A DNA stretch of 7,982 bases from Ruminococcus sp. (GTDB lineage Bacteria; Bacillota; Clostridia; Oscillospirales; Ruminococcaceae). The DNA lies in contig JAISHJ010000090.1 in the NCBI GenBank assembly GCA_031262625.1, forward strand, positions 1-7,982. The letters are read 5' to 3'. How positions within the stretch are numbered: position 1 is the first letter of the stretch; every line of letters begins with the position of its first letter. Made by a program: the position numbers and the translations under genes. The notes under the pieces were generated by a model, which worked only from the letters and a program-made list of their open reading frames with translations, made no database searches and was not told where the DNA came from. Of this stretch, positions 6,933-7,982 are shown in pieces.

Positions 6933-7846
6933 GCTCCCACCCCCGAAAAACGGCGTACCGAAAGCCGATAGAAAATCTCGCTGAGAATATACATGATAAT
7001 CGCGGCGAAAAGCTGTATAGCTATAGCATAAACGCCGCTCAAGGTTATACCCCCGAGGGTGAAACTTCCGGTTGTCCAGATAACTGTCGGTGCGTAGCCC
7101 ATGTATGTCATCGGCATAAAGAGCAGAATATGCTGCGCCCAGTCCGGGAAAAGGGTCAAAGGCAGAAGCGTTCCCGAAAATATACTCGTTAAGATTCCGA
7201 TAAGCTGCTTAATGCTTCCTGCATCAACAAGCCAAAATCCAAGAAGTCCTATGCAGTAGTTTACATAAAAGTTAACGAAAAAAGCAAGCATTATCGAAAT
7301 GACTGTCAAAGGTATGTTTGAAGGTGTCATGTCTATTCTGAAAAGAAAAATGAATATGAGCAGACAGGGAATAAACTCAAAAATGAATCCAAGCACCCTG
7401 TGCCCGAATTTCTGAGACAGCGCAAAGAAACGATGATGAATCGGACGTAAGGTAAATGTTAAAAATTTCCCCGTCCGTACCAGCATCTGTAAATTCCAGT
7501 CCGCGAAGTCCATTGTTATGTAGCCGATTAGAGCAGATGCGCCGAAATACCTTATCATCTGCTGTAAGTCAAGTCCGCCGAGAGTCGAAAGATCTCCGTA
7601 TACAGCAGTCCAGATAAAATACTGCACCAAAAGATATATAGGTCCGACCAAAATCGACACCATTGAATGTGTCCGATATGCCGCCCACTCTTTATAAGTA
7701 GCCGAAGCAACAGCTAAACATACGTCGAAGGTATGAGAGATACGCTTAAAAACCGGGGAACGTTGGGGGAAACCTCTCTGAGGAGAGGTTTCCAGCGGGT
7801 ACGACCTGCCCAACCCCCCTTCCGGAGATTTTTTAATTCTATTCAT
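6929..7846 (-). CDS. ABC-2-type transporter permease, first membrane subunit (COG4587-like), with repeat-derived N-terminus
   Basis: A 305-residue membrane protein with about six hydrophobic stretches (near 63-83, 98-116, 153-170, 178-203, 214-233 and 271-290). A conserved-type cytoplasmic loop, VRTGKFLTFTLRPIHHRFF, lies at 123-141. It is the partner of the following permease and first gene of the exporter operon. Relatives are usually about 260 residues, so this one is some 40 longer. The extra part is the N-terminus: residues 8-31 (P-E-G-G-L-G-R-S onward, rich in Pro, Gly, Arg and Ser) are encoded by the core of a palindromic DNA repeat. The ATG at 7846 has no recognisable ribosome binding site. 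Alternatives in frame are a TTG at residue 12, with GGAAGGGGGG just before it, or the ATG at residue 62, which would cut into the first membrane helix. The core of the protein is well supported; the start is uncertain. Confidence 0.85.
   Translation of the reverse strand: MNRIKKSPEGGLGRSYPLETSPQRGFPQRSPVFKRISHTFDVCLAVASATYKEWAAYRTHSMVSILVGPIYLLVQYFIWTAVYGDLSTLGGLDLQQMIRYFGASALIGYITMDFADWNLQMLVRTGKFLTFTLRPIHHRFFALSQKFGHRVLGFIFEFIPCLLIFIFLFRIDMTPSNIPLTVISIMLAFFVNFYVNYCIGLLGFWLVDAGSIKQLIGILTSIFSGTLLPLTLFPDWAQHILLFMPMTYMGYAPTVIWTTGSFTLGGITLSGVYAIAIQLFAAIIMYILSEIFYRLSVRRFSGVGA
7746..7836. repeat. Palindromic repeat element inside the 5' end of a coding sequence
   Basis: A nested imperfect palindrome. 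The inner stem is perfect over 11 bp: GGAAACCTCTC (7768-7778) and GAGAGGTTTCC (7783-7793) around a TGAG loop. Outside it, GTTGGG (7762-7767) pairs with CCCAAC (7809-7814), CCGG (7753-7756) with CCGG (7822-7825), and TTAAAAA (7746-7752) with TTTTTAA (7830-7836). This architecture suggests a REP- or MITE-like non-autonomous element of roughly 73-91 bp. It encodes no protein of its own but supplies residues 8-31 of the permease in an open frame. Related arms occur at 41-58 and 7951-7982. The pairing is directly seen; mobility is inferred. Confidence 0.7.
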
Positions 7847-7904
7847 TTTTTATTTCATTTCATGAAAAACTTGTCCAATGCAAAAAGATAGCTATGGATT
7901 ATTG

Positions 7905-7913
7905 TTTATACCA
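7905..7913 (-). promoter_or_regulatory. Candidate extended -10 promoter of the ABC exporter operon
   Basis: The minus strand reads TGGTATAAA (7913-7905), an extended -10 (TGn plus TATAAA), about 60 bases upstream of the first permease ATG. The hexamer at the right distance for a -35 (CTTTTA) is poor, so recognition would depend on the TGn extension. It is the best candidate between the G-rich repeat at 7951-7982 and the operon. The rest of 7847-7950 is AT-rich, with no gene or clear structure seen. Confidence 0.35.
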
Positions 7914-7950
7914 GAATATGGTGTTTATAAAAGACAATAACAAGAAAAAT

Positions 7951-7982
7951 ATTTAAAGTCCGGGAGGGGTGGGGGTTTGGGG
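7951..7982. repeat. Edge of a second GC-rich palindromic repeat, with G-quadruplex motif
   Basis: The plus strand here, ATTTAAAGTCCGGGAGGGG and onward, resembles the minus-strand arm of the element at 7746-7836, which reads TTAAAAAATCTCCGGAAGGG. Both move from a TTTAAA-like edge through CCGG to a G-rich tract. This is probably the start of another copy cut off by the window end. The G runs at 7962-7964, 7966-7969, 7971-7975 and 7979-7982, with loops of 1, 1 and 3 bases, also fit the usual G-quadruplex pattern. Confidence 0.45.

Noticed and set aside
1..7982. Defence system, prophage, CRISPR array or transposon
   Set aside because: No nuclease other than housekeeping PNPase, and no integrase, transposase, spacer array or toxin-antitoxin pair is encoded. 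The genes are intact housekeeping, chemotaxis and transport genes.

Overview
The window looks like chromosomal DNA from a Gram-positive, probably flagellated anaerobe of the Bacillota (Clostridia, perhaps an Oscillospiraceae/Ruminococcus relative). This assignment is inference. It rests on sigma-A-type promoters, AGGAG-like ribosome binding sites, the rpsO-pnp gene order, the style of the chemoreceptor and GC-rich palindromic repeats. All six genes are intact and read on the minus strand, so transcription runs from high to low coordinates. No RNA gene, CRISPR array, transposase or integrase was seen, and no stretch over 300 bases lacks a gene.

Layout in transcription order. (1) 7982-7847 is a non-coding lead-in. 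It holds the edge of a G-rich palindromic repeat and a candidate extended -10 promoter. (2) 7846-5155 is a three-gene operon for an ABC-2-type exporter of unknown substrate: two different membrane subunits, then the ATPase. The genes overlap by 4 and 1 bases, so they are probably translationally coupled and form one heteromeric complex. The first permease has an unusual N-terminus, encoded largely by a palindromic repeat. (3) 5101-4674 is rpsO (ribosomal protein S15). It has a strong promoter and a leader of about 125 nt that can form a pseudoknot over the Shine-Dalgarno sequence, a plausible S15 autoregulatory element. (4) 4504-2384 is pnp (polynucleotide phosphorylase), separated from rpsO by a GC-rich hairpin and a possible secondary promoter, and closed by a clear intrinsic terminator. 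(5) 2203-63 is a monocistronic methyl-accepting chemotaxis protein with its own sigma-A-like promoter.

rpsO-pnp is a widely conserved pairing of translation and RNA-decay genes. The chemoreceptor and the exporter are separate units with no visible functional link to it. The gene content is mostly ordinary. The most interesting signal is a family of palindromic GC-rich repeats: one copy is inside the permease reading frame, and probable partial copies lie at both ends of the window. The rpsO leader is the second point of interest. I see no convincing new multi-gene system.
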